Positions 31,562 to 43,600 of a stretch of 64,000 nucleotides of DNA are shown here, in pieces (position 1 is the stretch's first letter; every line of letters starts with the position of its first letter). The notes below the pieces were generated by a model, which was not told the DNA's origin, made no database searches, and saw only the letters and a list, made by a program, of their open reading frames with translations. Source of the DNA: Mycoplasma anserisalpingitidis (GTDB lineage Bacteria; Bacillota_I; Bacilli_A; Mycoplasmatales; Metamycoplasmataceae); NCBI RefSeq assembly GCF_007858495.1, contig NZ_CP041663.1:186001-250000 (forward strand), given 5' to 3'. Made by a program: the position numbers and the translations under genes.

Positions 31562-32315
31562 TGAATGAGACACTCCGAATTTACGCATTAAGCACGCTAA
31601 ATTAAAAAGTCTTCTCAAAGAATTAATTTCCATTTTTGAAAAACACAATCTTAAATATGTTGCTTATTATGGAACTTTACTAGGAGCAATCAGACATAAA
31701 GATATGATTCCATGAGATGATGATGTGGATTTAGCGATTGATTATGATACTTTACAATTTTTAATTAAAAATTATCCAAATTTAGTTAAAGTTGGAAAAA
31801 ATTCAAATAATTTTCTAATGATGGCTAAATTTACTCATGATAGTGAAGAAGAAGTTGACGCAACTTTTATAGATCTTTTCGTTGTTGTTCCAACAACCCA
31901 ACAAAAATTAAGAAAATTTAGATCACTAAAAAATAAATTAAGATATTTCAATCACTATGCAAATCGCAAAGTCAGCAAAGAATTATGACATATAAAATTT
32001 CTCAGATTTTTCTTCTTTTGAACAAAAAAATTCCCTAAATTAACTTTAGAAGAGGCTATAGACCAAGTTATCGATACTAAAAATAAAGAAGAACAATTTA
32101 TTATTACTTGACCAGATTACGCAAATATGAAAAAAACTACTTTTCCAATTGATTGAGATTTTTTTGACAGCGAATTGTGTCAATTTGATGATTTCTATAT
32201 AGCAGTCCCAAAAAAATACAATGATTTTTTAGTAAAAGAATACGGAAAAAACTGACATATTGAGAAAAGAACATTACTATCTGAACACTACGGAATGTAT
32301 GATGTAAAAATTTAA
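31551..32315 (+). CDS. LicD-family phosphotransferase
   Basis: A 254-residue transferase of the LicD family, which moves phosphocholine (or a related group) from a CDP carrier to a surface glycan or glycolipid. The signature [25 protein letters not shown] holds the metal-binding DDD residues. The C-terminal part has KYNDFLVKEYG and the final YG motif typical of the family. No signal peptide. The start lies inside the last codons of the fused nucleotidyltransferase gene (11-nt overlap), so the two are translationally coupled. TGA is read as Trp at several sites. Confidence 0.88.
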
Positions 32316-32337
32316 GCAGAATTTTCTGCTTTTTTTA
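32314..32337 (+). terminator. Terminator after licD
   Basis: AAGCAGAA-TT-TTCTGCTT stem running into a T tract, starting at the stop codon. Confidence 0.8.
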
Positions 32338-32396
32338 ATTTCCAAATAGGAAAAATAAAACAAATAATAACTAAGTAAAATTTAATCGGAGGTACA

Positions 32397-34043
32397 ATGA
32401 CAAAAGCAATAAAACAAAATTCTAACTCTTTTTTTAAAAGTCTTAGAAGTGGTCTTGAACGTTTCGGTAGAGCAATGATTTTGCCTGTTTCAATAATTCC
32501 TTTACTAGCTATTGTTGGAGCAATAGGTTATATTTTTGCATCTGTTGGACAAAAAACTGGTATTTATAATTCTAGTTTAGCTTACAAAACTTTTGCTGAT
32601 TCGGTAAAAATAATTGGTATGGCACCAATTTATAACCTTGATATCTTATTTTCTATAGGTTTAGCCGCTGGACTAGCAAAAGATGAGAAAGTTTCAGCTG
32701 GAATTTGTGGTGTTGTAGCATTAATAGGATTCTATTTTGCTGGATATGCACTTTTAGAAATTGGTAAATTAAAAAACTTACTTGATGCAAACGTAGTTGG
32801 TAAACTACAAACTATAAATCGTTTTGGTAAGTATTCAACAAGTTTTGACTTGAATGCTCTTGGTGGGATTTTAGCAGGTTATTTAGCTTATGGAATTCAC
32901 AAAATAACCTACAAATTACAATTTCCTACGTTTATTTCGTTCTTTGGTGGACCTAAATTTAGTCCAGTTGCAACATTGTTAACGGCATTTATTTTAGGTT
33001 TCCCACTTACATATTTATGAATTTATATTTATAAAGGAATCGCAGCTCTAGGTAATGGAATTAGAGCTTCAGGAGCTTTTGGATCATTTTTATATGGTTC
33101 AACTAATCGTTTACTTTTACCTTTTGGTTTGCATAATATTCCTAACGCAATACTTCGTTATACAGCTGCAGGAGGTACTTTTATAGGTGCTGATGGTCAA
33201 GAAGTAACTGGTTTTTACAGTATTTTAATTGCAAAAATGAGTGCAGGATTGCCAATCAATGCAACCGATTCAATGATAAGTAACGGAACTTATCCTACAA
33301 ATATTTTCTCACTTCCTGGTGCTGCTGTAGCTATGTTCTTAGCATGTCCTAAAGACAAAAGAAAACAAGCAGCTCCAATAATTTTTGGAGCGGTGTCTTC
33401 GTCAATTCTTAGTGGTGTTACTGAGCCAATTGAATTTACATTCATTTTTAGTGCGCCAATTCTTTGATTGGTACACTGTGTTTTAACTGGGTTAGTTTAC
33501 ATGACAATGTATCTTAGTGGTGTTGGAATGATAGCTGGTACAGGGGAAGGAATTATTACTTATTTAATTTACAATTTACCTTCTTATCAAAACATCTCTA
33601 GAGTATGAATGTTATTTGTTCTTGGTCCAGTATTCTTCATTGTTTACTTCGGAGTGTTCTACTTCTTGATTAAGAAATTTAACTTCAGAACTCCAGGACG
33701 TGATGAAGAAGCATTTAAACTATTTACTAAAAAAGATTTTAAAGAAAAACTAAACAATTCAACAAATCAAACAATTATAAATGAAAAAATTAAAGATGAA
33801 AAACCTGAAGACATAAAGATGTCACAATCTCTTTTAGAATTTTATGGAGGTTTTGAAAATATCAATGAAATATCATGTTGTATTTCTAGATTAAGAATCT
33901 CAGTTAAAGATAAAACTAAAGTTAATAGAGAAGCAATTATGCAAATCGGGGCTAAAGGTGTTGTCGAATCAGGTGAACAAGTTCAATCAGTTTTCGGTGC
34001 AAAAGCAATGGTTTATTCTAGAATAATGAATAACTTAAAATAA
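32397..34043 (+). CDS. PTS transporter subunit EIICB (glucose/GlcNAc/glucosamine superfamily)
   Basis: A 548-residue sugar permease. The EIIC membrane domain (about residues 20-430) carries the family motifs LLLPFGLHNIPN and SGVTEPIEFTF; the C-terminal EIIB domain (about 470-548) has CISRLRISV, with the phosphorylated Cys at 495 (Cys494 adjacent). No EIIA domain is attached, so it relies on one encoded elsewhere. The sugar cannot be deduced. A small membrane protein follows after 2 nt and a convergent RpiR regulator after that, the same trio as at 56-59 kb. CGGAGG precedes the ATG. Confidence 0.9.
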
Positions 34044-34045
34044 CT

Positions 34046-34267
34046 ATGTATTTGATTATTATTTTTAGTGTTTTTGCAATATTTTTCATCTCAATCGGTA
34101 CATTAATTTACTTTTTAAGAAAGAAAAATAACAAAAAATACAAAGTTGATGAAAATGCAAAATATTCATCAAAAGTTTATCAAACGTTTATAAAAAATAT
34201 ACCAGCTATGTTTATCTTAGCTGGAGTAGTATTAATTGGTATTTTAATTAAAGCTATATTGAATTAA
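34046..34267 (+). CDS. Small two-helix membrane protein linked to a PTS permease
   Basis: A 73-residue protein with hydrophobic helices at about 2-22 and 52-71 separated by a basic loop (RKKNNKKYK). It starts 2 nt after the EIICB stop, so it is translated with it. Its 3' end overlaps the convergent rpiR gene by 14 nt. A similar-sized two-helix protein accompanies the other PTS gene in this window. Function unknown; possibly a permease accessory subunit. Confidence 0.65.
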   Translation: MYLIIIFSVFAIFFISIGTLIYFLRKKNNKKYKVDENAKYSSKVYQTFIKNIPAMFILAGVVLIGILIKAILN

Positions 34268-34997
34268 TTAATAAACTAAAAAAGATTGTGCTTAGTAAAC
34301 TAAAAACTATAGGATTAATTTTTTCTGAATCTATATATTCTGAACAGTTAAATACTTTTATATTATTTCTACTTTTAATACTTTTATTTGATGTAAAAAT
34401 AAAGCCTTTATTACTTTTATTAAATGCTAAATTTGCAGGTAGAACTGTTTCGATTGTTTTATAACTATTTGAAACGCAGATTACATAACTATATTCATCA
34501 GCATTAAATGCATTAGCATAATTAGTTGAAAAATCATTATCCTTAATAACATTAATACCCATTCTTTTTAAGCTAATATAAAATTCTTCGATATGTCTAT
34601 TTGAACCACCAGAAGCAAAAATTAGTATTTTGTGAGCTTTAGTAAATTCTTTAGTGATCGACTTAAAGTTGTAATTAGAGATTTTACTATTAAATTCACT
34701 TATCAATTCACTTATTTGATTATTACTAAGTTTTTTCGTACTTTTATTAGTTCCATTCAAATATTCAGTTAAATCAAATTTGAAAGATTCAAAAGAATCA
34801 TAACCAAGTTTTTTAATAAATTTACTGATTGTTGATTGAGAACAAAAAGTAAGTTCACTTAAAGTATCAATACTGATTAAATCAATTCGATGAATATTCT
34901 CTAATATAATTTTAGAAAATTGACCAAATGCACCCTCGATATTAGTACTATGCAATAATTTCTTTATCAAAAGACTTTTCTTATAGTTATTTGCCAT
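34254..34997 (-). CDS. RpiR/MurR-family transcriptional regulator
   Basis: A 247-residue sugar-phosphate-sensing regulator. The N-terminal helix-turn-helix contains LTFCSQSTISKFIKKLGYDSFESFK (TVSRFxxKLG pattern, residues about 45-70); a SIS sugar-phosphate domain follows with IFASGGSNRHIEEFY and VICVSNSYKTIETV. TATAAT is exactly 6 nt before this ATG (leaderless), so upstream in-frame codons are not used. It converges on the PTS/small protein pair and diverges from the PHP phosphatase, so it probably controls one or both. Confidence 0.88.
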   Translation of the reverse strand: MANNYKKSLLIKKLLHSTNIEGAFGQFSKIILENIHRIDLISIDTLSELTFCSQSTISKFIKKLGYDSFESFKFDLTEYLNGTNKSTKKLSNNQISELISEFNSKISNYNFKSITKEFTKAHKILIFASGGSNRHIEEFYISLKRMGINVIKDNDFSTNYANAFNADEYSYVICVSNSYKTIETVLPANLAFNKSNKGFIFTSNKSIKSRNNIKVFNCSEYIDSEKINPIVFSLLSTIFFSLLINSI

Positions 34998-35003
34998 AAA
35001 AAA

Positions 35004-35009
35004 ATTATA
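35004..35009 (-). promoter_or_regulatory. Leaderless promoter of rpiR (first copy)
   Basis: TATAAT on the minus strand with six T residues between it and the ATG at 34997. Confidence 0.65.
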
Positions 35010-35045
35010 TCTAATTGAACACATTTATGTAGAAAGAGAACAAAT

Positions 35046-35888
35046 ATGAAATATGATTACCACATTCACACTTTTTACTGTAAACATTCAGATTTAACTG
35101 TAAAGGAAATAGTTGATCAATACCACAAAAATAATTTTGTTGAAATTGGTATTAGTGATCATATTCCCTACAAAGGAGTTTTAGACTCAAAGGATAACTC
35201 TAGAATGTTCTACAATGAATTAGAAAGTTATATTAAAGATATTAAAGTCGAACAGGAAAATTATAAAGACAAAATGAAGATTAATATTGGTTTTGAAAGT
35301 GAATTTTTCCCAAGTCAATTAAATTGATATAAAGAACTTTTATCAAGACCTGAAGTTGACTATTTAATCTTAGGTATTCATGCGGTTGAAAATTTAGATG
35401 AAGAGAATAATTTTAATCGTAATTGTACAAATAAAGAACAACTAAAAAGATATTGAAAAGCTATTGATGAAGGTATGAGAACTGGTTTATATGTTTATGC
35501 AGTACATCCAGATTTTTATATGAAATCATATGAAGAATGAGATAGTGAATGTGAAGAATTAGCTATTAAAATTTGTGATTTAGCACTTGAATTAGATTTT
35601 CCTCTCGGCTTTAATATTAATGGGTTCTGGAAAGGCCCAAGAGTTATTGGTAAAGTATTTAGAAATAAATACCCAATTCACGAATTTTGAAAAATAGCAA
35701 AAGAGAAAAAAGTTAAAATAATCCTCGAATCAGATGTTCACCACAAAAAACAATTGTATGATAATGAAATAGTTATAAAAACTTATGACTTATTAAAACA
35801 ATGAGGCTTAGAAGAACAATTAGTTGACAAACTAGATTTAGAAAAGTATAAGAAAAAATTAAACCTTAGATACAATCTTTGCAAATAG
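35046..35888 (+). CDS. PHP-domain phosphoesterase (histidinol-phosphatase-like)
   Basis: A 280-residue metal-dependent phosphatase of the PHP family. Metal-ligand motifs are in the usual order: HIHTFYCKHS at the N-terminus, ISDHIPY, GFESEF, GIHAVE, AVHPDFY, and ESDVHHKK near the C-terminus. Histidine biosynthesis is absent in such organisms, so the annotation HisK/histidinol phosphatase is only a family label; a sugar phosphate or nucleotide is more likely. AGAAAGAGAAC precedes the ATG. It diverges from rpiR. TGA is read as Trp. Confidence 0.85.
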
Positions 35889-35892
35889 TTTT

Positions 35893-35914
35893 AAGTAGGG
35901 AAACCTACTTTTTT
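35893..35914 (+). terminator. Terminator after the PHP gene
   Basis: AAGTAGG-GAAA-CCTACTT stem followed by T residues. Confidence 0.8.
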
Positions 35915-35930
35915 ATTAAAACATTAAAAT

Positions 35931-35984
35931 AAACTAGGACAAAAAAAGTTGGTGTTTATTTATTAACTTTTTGTGTCCTAGTTT
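35931..35984. repeat. Long near-perfect inverted repeat (possible insertion-sequence ends or MITE)
   Basis: Two 20-nt arms (35931-35950 and 35965-35984) match as inverted repeats except one base, around a 14-nt loop. The core is CTAGGACA and TGTCCTAG. It has no T tail like the terminators here. It may be abutted terminal repeats of a lost insertion sequence, a MITE, or a second terminator. Confidence 0.7.
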
Positions 35985-36779
35985 AGAGTATATTAGCATT
36001 TACATTTACAATAATAAGATTTTGTAAACCACAATAGATTCCTTCTGATCGGAACTATTGTTACCTTGAATCAATACACAAGTTTTGATACAGGATAATA
36101 TCTTGATAAAAGCCTTAAAGATTTATTCTTTTCCTATAGTCTTATTTCTTAGGAATATGATATTACAAGTTTCATTTTTAAAAAAATGGGTCCTCTAATC
36201 TTAAGAATTATTTAGATAATGGAAAAGATAACTACACCAATGCAATTGTAGAAACAAATCTAAAGTTCTTGATAGTTTAAATGTAGTGTGGCTACCCAAG
36301 AAACTACCCAAGAAACTACTCAAGAAACACCCAAGAAATCAAAGTTGAGAAATCTGTATCATATGATATTATTTATTGATGACGATATAACTAATATAAT
36401 AAATTTAATTATTTCCTTTGATGGCGTTGCTATCGCATAAAAAAGATTGATTTAAGGAGGTAAAATTAAAATAAAAGTTTTACTAAATCAAGTAAATAGG
36501 TAGTAATAAAATAATATTAATAATAAAAAATATAAAGATAATTAGATAAAAATCTAGTTGTTTTTTACTTTTTAATTTTTTACGTGTTTCTTTACAAAAA
36601 AAAACATATGAAATAGCAAAAATTAAATCGTTAAGATATTTCGATGATCCAAGTTAATATGAAAATAACACTATCTTTTAATTTTATAAAAACATTAGAA
36701 ATTGCATTATTTTTATCAAATTTTAGTTCTTTTAAGTAAAATTCAAATATAAAGCATCTAAATTAATCTAAGGAGAATT
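35985..36779. other. Degenerate region upstream of the giant protease gene
   Basis: About 800 nt without an intact gene. Short frames are interrupted by many TAA/TAG stops. A stretch near 36205-36270 reads KNYLDNGKDNYTNAIVETNLKF in one frame, faintly like a decayed transposase, but I cannot confirm it. A 12-nt tandem repeat lies at 36292-36338. An AAGGAGG site at 36454-36460 has no start codon in reach. The last 300 nt are AT-rich and should hold the promoter of the protease gene. Confidence 0.5.
36292..36338 (+). repeat. Short tandem repeat, 12-nt unit
   Basis: CTACCCAAGAAA twice, then CTACTCAAGAAA, then an 11-nt unit CACCCAAGAAA. One frame reads TQET repeats but has no start codon and stops lie close by. 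Confidence 0.85.
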
Positions 36780-39700
36780 ATGAATAAAAGAAAAAAAGTA
36801 ATTGCAATAACTTCTATAACTGCAACAACAACAATCCTCGCTTCTGCTATAGGCGCTTCTTTATTATTTAACAAAAACAATAATTTAGAAGAAAATAATA
36901 AAAAAACTAAAATATTAAATGAATTCAAAAATTTATTAAATAATATTGACAAAAATAATTTACTTGAATATAAATTAATAACAAATAATTTGCCAAATAA
37001 TTTAGTTTTTATAAATGAAACCATTGAATTAAGTCAAGAATTCATTAATAATTTCAATGAAAAAGAAATGATCTTATTAAAAAATGAGTTTATTGATTTA
37101 GTTAATGAAATCAAGGAAAAAACTATTAACATAAATTTACTCTTTGCTAACTTAGAAAATCTTAAAGAGTCAAAAGATATTTTCTCTGAATATAATTCTG
37201 AGTTATCTTTAATTATTCAGAAAAATAACAAAAGCTTGAATGAATTGGTAAATATTCAAGAATTAGATAAATTTTTAGATAAGCTGTCAAAAATATATAC
37301 TCAAAAACAAGAATCTAAAAAAATAATCTTTGATGAGATTCTTGCTAAAGAAGTAAGCACAAAAATTCAAAATATTATTGAAAATAACTCAAATAATAAT
37401 CTATATCATGAAGTGTTAAAAAAACTAGATTATTTGAAAGATGATATTCAAAACAAGAAATTAAACAACAACACTTTTAATGATACTTTTAACTTTCTAA
37501 ACAATCAATTAATAATATTGCAAGAAACATTCAAAACTTATGAATTAAAAATAAATAATTTAATAAATAAAATAATGATATTGATACAAAAAATAAACAA
37601 TGATGAAGAAACTAAAGATATACAAAAATTAGTTAGTGAAATTAAATTAAATAACCAAACTAGTTTAGATAATTTGGAAAATATACTTCAAATTCTTATA
37701 AAACATAAAGATAAATTAGAAGATATTTTAAGTTATAATGAAAATAATAATGACAAAAACTCTTTGGAAATAGAATTAGTTAAAGGTAAATTTAATGAAC
37801 TATTATCAAAGATAGAAACAGATTTGATTGTAAATAATTTCGAAATATTTAGAGACGTAAATAGCCAGAAAAGCAATTTAATTAAGCTTTTAAATAACTC
37901 AATCAATTCCTTGAATTTAAGCATCGATGATTTTACTGAATTAGAGCTAGAATTTAATAATTTAGTTATTAAAACTAATCAAATTAATGAAATGTGAACT
38001 AAAGAAGTAGAAAAATTTAACAATTTAATTTTAAAAATTAATCAATTAAAAGAAGTTTTCAATAACCAAGAAGAACTCAAAAAACTTGAAGAATTTCTAA
38101 ATATTTCATGAACAAAAAATAACTTAATTGATGAAATTGTCACAAAAAATACACAAATAAGCACAATAATAAGTGAAATTGAACAAAAGAATAATCAAAA
38201 TATTGAACTTTATATTATTAAGCTAAAACAACATTTATCTAATTTACAGAGTTTATTGCAGGATTATCACTCTATTGAACAAGTAAAAAACAAACTATTA
38301 GAAATTATTAATCAAGTTAGTAAGAAAATTCAAGATAAATCATTTTCTTATCGGAATATTTCTGATTTAGACGAATATATCAATAATAATTTATCAACAA
38401 TAAATCAAATTGTAATAGACACTATTGAAGAACTTAAAATTGATTTGTATAAACAAATAAATGATAAAGATTTCATAAGTCAAAACTATAAAAATAGTTT
38501 TAGAAATCAAATAAATAATATTGATAATTTTAATGAATTGATTACTTTTTTTGAAAAAACTATTGAACTAATTGATGGAAAAGTTAATTATATAGTTAAA
38601 TTATTAACTAATCAAATCAATGACAATAAATTTAAATTTCTAGATTTTTCAAATAATGCAAAAGAATTTAATAAAATAGTCGAATCTATAAAGAATAGAA
38701 ACTTAATTTATAATAACGAAATTAAAGAATATATATTTAACTATTATTCTGAAGATTTCGAAAGTAATGCAGTAAAATTTTTATCGCTTTATGAAAAATT
38801 AGATGGCGAAAAAATATTTAACAATAAAATTTTAAGCTTAGACACTTCCTTAGAAGAAGTTAAAATATCCTCTGAATTAAAGGCGTTAATCATTGATAAA
38901 ATTAGTTTATTATCAAATATAGAAGAATTCGAAAATTATCTAAATGAAATTAATACTCAGATTCGCAGTCAAAAAAAATTAATTGTTTTAATTAATGATG
39001 TTGAAGATTTTATTAACTCAAATGAGTTTAATAATTACAGTATCGATTCAAAATATGAATTCATTAATTCTTGAAAAGCGTTAAATCCTTTTATAAATAA
39101 CAAATTTGATAAATTTTTTAGTCAAAGTGAAATAGAAGATTTAAATAATCAAATTGAATCATTAAAAAACAATTTAATTCCTAACGATGAACAAGAATTA
39201 ATTGATGAGAAAAACAGAGTTAAAAATTTAATAAAAAACTTAAATTATATAAATAATAAAGATAGTAAATATAGCTATCTTGATAGCTTAACTTCGATTT
39301 CACAAATTACTAGTTATTATGAAAATTTAATAAATGAAAATAATGAAATTAGTGATCAAATATATGCTGAAAAATTAACTAATTCAATGAATATTAGTAT
39401 TAATCCCAAACTTGAATTAGCAAAATTAACTAATCATTTATCTTCTTTAAGCATTAATAAAAATAACATAAATTTATTTTTAGATATTAATTTAGGTAAT
39501 GATAATTTAGAACAGTTGATTAAAGAAGATAAGTTATTTCTAACATTGGATGAACAAAACAAAAATAAATTATTGATAAGCTATAATTCGATTAATCCAG
39601 AAACAAAATCTGAAATACAAGTGTCAAAAAGTTTAATTTTTACTAATGATGTTGGTTCAATAATTAGTGATACCATAAACGAAATAACTTCAAAAACCCT

Positions 39701-42700
39701 TGATGATTATTTTGAATATGATTCAAGTAAATTTGTTTCTCTTGATAAAAAGAATATTAATATAAAATGATTTAAACCAAAAAATAAACTAATTAATAAC
39801 TTTTTTACTTTAGAAATAAAAGACAATGATTTTAGTTATGTAAGTAAACTTGGTAAGAAATATCTTGTTGTAAATTCACAATTAAAGTGAAATGATCAAA
39901 TTTTGAGCGAAATCAAATTAACTTCTAAAGAAATAATTTACGAAAAATCACTCGATCCAATTGATTTAAACTTAACAGCAAGTAATTACTATAATCAAAC
40001 TAGTTACTCTTTAAATGAATATCAAAAAGTCAATTTTTCACTTTTTAAGGAAATTTATGATAGTAATTTAAGTGTTTTTGGTGTTTTGGATAATAATGAC
40101 AACTATTTTAACTTTCCTAAAAATTTAACCGACCCTAATCCTAAAGGTTTTGATAGAGTAAAAGTTATAAGAAATATTTTAACTAATTTAATAGATTTTA
40201 ACCATGAAAAATATAAATTAAACAAACTTTATAACTATTCAATCGATAATGAAAAAGGATTTATATTTGCTGAATATGAATTTACTGATAAGTTAACTAA
40301 CGAGATATTTTATGCAAACTATTATTTTAGTAATTTATCAATAGCTAATTCAAAACAAGATTTAGAAGATTTTAACTTTATTCAAGGTATTTTCGAACAA
40401 ACTAAAAATGGAACAAATCATTCTAATAAAACAACTAATTCTAATATTTGAAAAGAGTTAAATATTCTTGATAAGACAGTAACTCATAGTAATTTTATCG
40501 CTTCGGAGTATAAGAAAGTATTTAATGAAGTTTATCACTTACCTAAAAAAGGAAGGTATTCAATTGTTTTAGTTGATGATATTGATAATAATTATTCAAA
40601 TATTAACGGTTGAGCTAAATTTAAAATTGGTATTGCAAAAGACAATCAATTAATTAATGATCCGAATTTACAAACAAGTATTTATTTGAATTTTTTCAAA
40701 CCAGTTACTTTTAATGATTATCTACCACATGATTCCAACCTTACTGTAGCTGATTTTTCAAATTTAAATAGAGAAAAAGAATTTGAAAAAAATGCCTATT
40801 TAGCTGAAGTGAATAAAATTAATTCACGCAATTTTACACTTAAAAAAATGGATGGTTATTCAGTAATTGATTTAGATTTATTAGATTACGAAAAATCGTA
40901 TTCTCAATTAAATTATTTATTACAAATTGGTGTAAGTTCTACTACCCAAAATGATAATTCTTTTGGGGGAGATTTTAATAATAGTGAAAAAAACTCACCA
41001 AATATACAAGACAGCTTTATAAATAAGGAATATAACATATTTAATCCTATAGATTTAGAATCACAAATTAGTAACGAAAAACTAAATGAAATTAAAAATA
41101 AATTTTTCATTTACTATGTAGATGTAGTTACTTCTTCATCAATTAGATTTGCTGAAAAAGATAAAGTCACTTTTAAGTTAGGATTTATAAATAAAGAAGA
41201 TCCTACATATAGGTTTGTTTCAGAAACTAATATTACTTTATTCAATCTTAAAAATGAATTAAAAGAAGAATTTTATCCTAAAGTTGCAATAAATAATATT
41301 CCTAGTAATTTTGTTTCATTGCAAGAAAATTCATTTGGAATTAAAATTAAAGCTAGTTCATATAAAGAGCAATTTGATAATCAAAATCAAATTCTACAAA
41401 AAATTATTGTTAATGATAATCTTGTTTATTCACCATTAACTGGCGTAGTTAGATTTAAGGCAAATTCTCATGTTGGTTCATGAAAATTACTTAGAAAAGA
41501 AAATTTCTCGGTTGCTGAAATAATTGAAGTTGATGATTTTAATGGTACTGCATTAGTTAAATTAAAATACATTGACCCAGAATTTAATTACGAAGTTATT
41601 AGCGATGTATTATATCTAGTTGAAGGCTTTGAAAAAGATAAAAATGCAACTCAGATTGACAAATCAGATAAAATTTCTTATATTGATTCAGTAATGCAGC
41701 AAAATAATTTAAAACAAATCATTGCACCAAATAATCTAGTAATGCGTAAACGTGAAGTTGAAATGAATTTAAATGATGCTCTTTGAGAAATTAGTCAAAA
41801 TAATGCTAGTTGAAAATTAAAAAGTAAATACTATAATGACATACTCAACAATCCAAACAACACTAATAAGAAAATTATCTTAACTTTATTTGCAGGAAAC
41901 GCTTCATGAGATCCAAATAGGTTTAACCGTCTTACTGGACAAGATGCTAGAAAAATAGTAATTGACTTCGAACAATTAAAAAGCGATGGTAAAATAACTT
42001 ATCAAATCGATGATAATGTTACTTATAAAAATTCAAATGTTAACATTGATCTGAATAGCACTGTAACTTATACTCTGAATGTAACTTTAGAAAGTTTAGG
42101 AATTAAATTTGATTTAGAGTTAAATGATAAAAACCAAAAAATCATTACTGAGGATATTGTTAAAAACCTTAATGCACATGCATTTGAACGGATTGAGGCA
42201 ACACAAGATAATATTTTTGATAATTCAAGAGCTTTTTATGTAGATAATTACGCAGCCAAAATTGCTATTTATTATGAAAATAATGAAATTTTTGAACATT
42301 TTACCCAAAATCCAACAAACTTATTTAGTTACAAGAAAATGACTTACAATCAGGAAAATACACCTATTATTTGATATGATCAAAAAAATTTAGATGATCT
42401 ATTTGAATATAACCCAAATCAAAATGTTATTTTTAACTTAAATAATGGTTACAAATTCAATACAGAAATTATTAATTTTGCTAATAAAAATAATAGTTCT
42501 ATTAAAAACTTAATGGCCCGCTCAGTTGCATTCAACAGAGGTGGAGCATCAATGTTAGCTAAAGTAAATGAAGATCCTGATGATGGAAAATTCTATCTAA
42601 TTACAAACAATCACGTTATTGGTATTTCATCAAACGTTAACGACTCGCCATCAAATAAACCAACTAATTTATTGATTACTCGCAGTGGATTTAATTATGC

Positions 42701-43400
42701 AAATAATGTTGATGCTGGTTTTGGGTACTGAAGTGGTCTTTATGCCGATACTACTAACGCCACTGTGGTATGAACTGGAAAAAACGTAACTGATCAAAAA
42801 AATAATGATGGAGTTTCTAAAGCTGCTGATGCTGATATAACAATTTTCACTATTGACATTAATGAACTTATAGAAAAATTTTATAGAAACGGACGTATCG
42901 AAAGTGCTCTTTGATATGAAAATTGAAAAAAATTAGAAGGTGTAAAACTTTCTAAAAGAAAATATCAGTTGTATACTGCAAATATTGATCGTAAACTTTC
43001 GTTAATAAATAACCATGTCGATCAACTTTTATGAAATGGATTCCCATATGGTAAGCAAAGTGGTTATATAATTAATCGCCATGATCCATTAAATGATACA
43101 GGTTCAAATTTCTCTAAACAAGGTAAGTTTATGCCCACATATTACAATGCAGGTAATTCTGGAACCGGAGTGTTTGATCAAAATAATTTTTATATCACTA
43201 CTATTAATTCTGGTGCACCATTAAAATTCTTACACGCACCTAATTACTACACTAATAATGTCAATTATTTAGGTATTTCAAATAGTTTTGATGAATTATT
43301 AGATTTACCAAATACTGGAAGTTTTGCTCATAATGTTATTAAAAATATGATGGCTAAGCCACATGAATTTGAATTGCCTTGATTTATTAAAAATAATTAA
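36780..43400 (+). CDS. Giant surface protein with C-terminal DUF31 trypsin-like serine protease domain
   Basis: One 2206-residue frame when TGA is Trp. An N-terminal basic/hydrophobic segment (about 5-28) without lipobox Cys anchors or exports it. About 1,000 residues of Asn/Lys/Glu-rich coiled coil follow, then a beta-rich middle. The last 280 residues carry a chymotrypsin-like triad: His1945 in LITNNHVIG, Asp2019 in ADADITIF, and Ser2127 in NAGNSGTGVF. This matches the mycoplasma DUF31 peptidases, which include the immunoglobulin protease MIP, but those are usually 700-900 aa. No MIB (Ig-binding) gene is next to it. AAGGAG precedes the ATG. Likely cleaves a host surface or secreted protein; the target is unknown. 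Confidence 0.85.
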
Positions 43401-43600
43401 TATATGAAATTTTTTTCAATGAGTAAATTGCTTATGATTATTTTGGTTCTTTGTGCTAAAATTTAAAAGATATATTAACTTAATATTTTATTAATAATGT
43501 AATACAAACGTAATTTTAATAAAATTAAAATTGTAGAGAAATTTAGTTAGTGTTTCACTAGCCAGTAAAATATTAATAAAAAAGAAATTAAGGAGATAAT
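43401..43600. promoter_or_regulatory. Leader of the deo operon, with a small palindrome
   Basis: No coding frame seen. The palindrome TAGTG-TTT-CACTA at 43548-43560, about 40 nt before deoD, could be an operator or the start of a leader structure. AAGGAG lies 6-7 nt before the deoD ATG. Confidence 0.35.

Noticed and set aside
35046-35888. True histidinol phosphatase of histidine synthesis
   Set aside because: No other histidine biosynthesis gene is visible and such organisms lack the pathway; only the PHP family label is kept.
36292-36420. Possible short gene with TQET repeats
   Set aside because: No start codon or ribosome site in frame, and a TAG lies just upstream; treated as decayed DNA.
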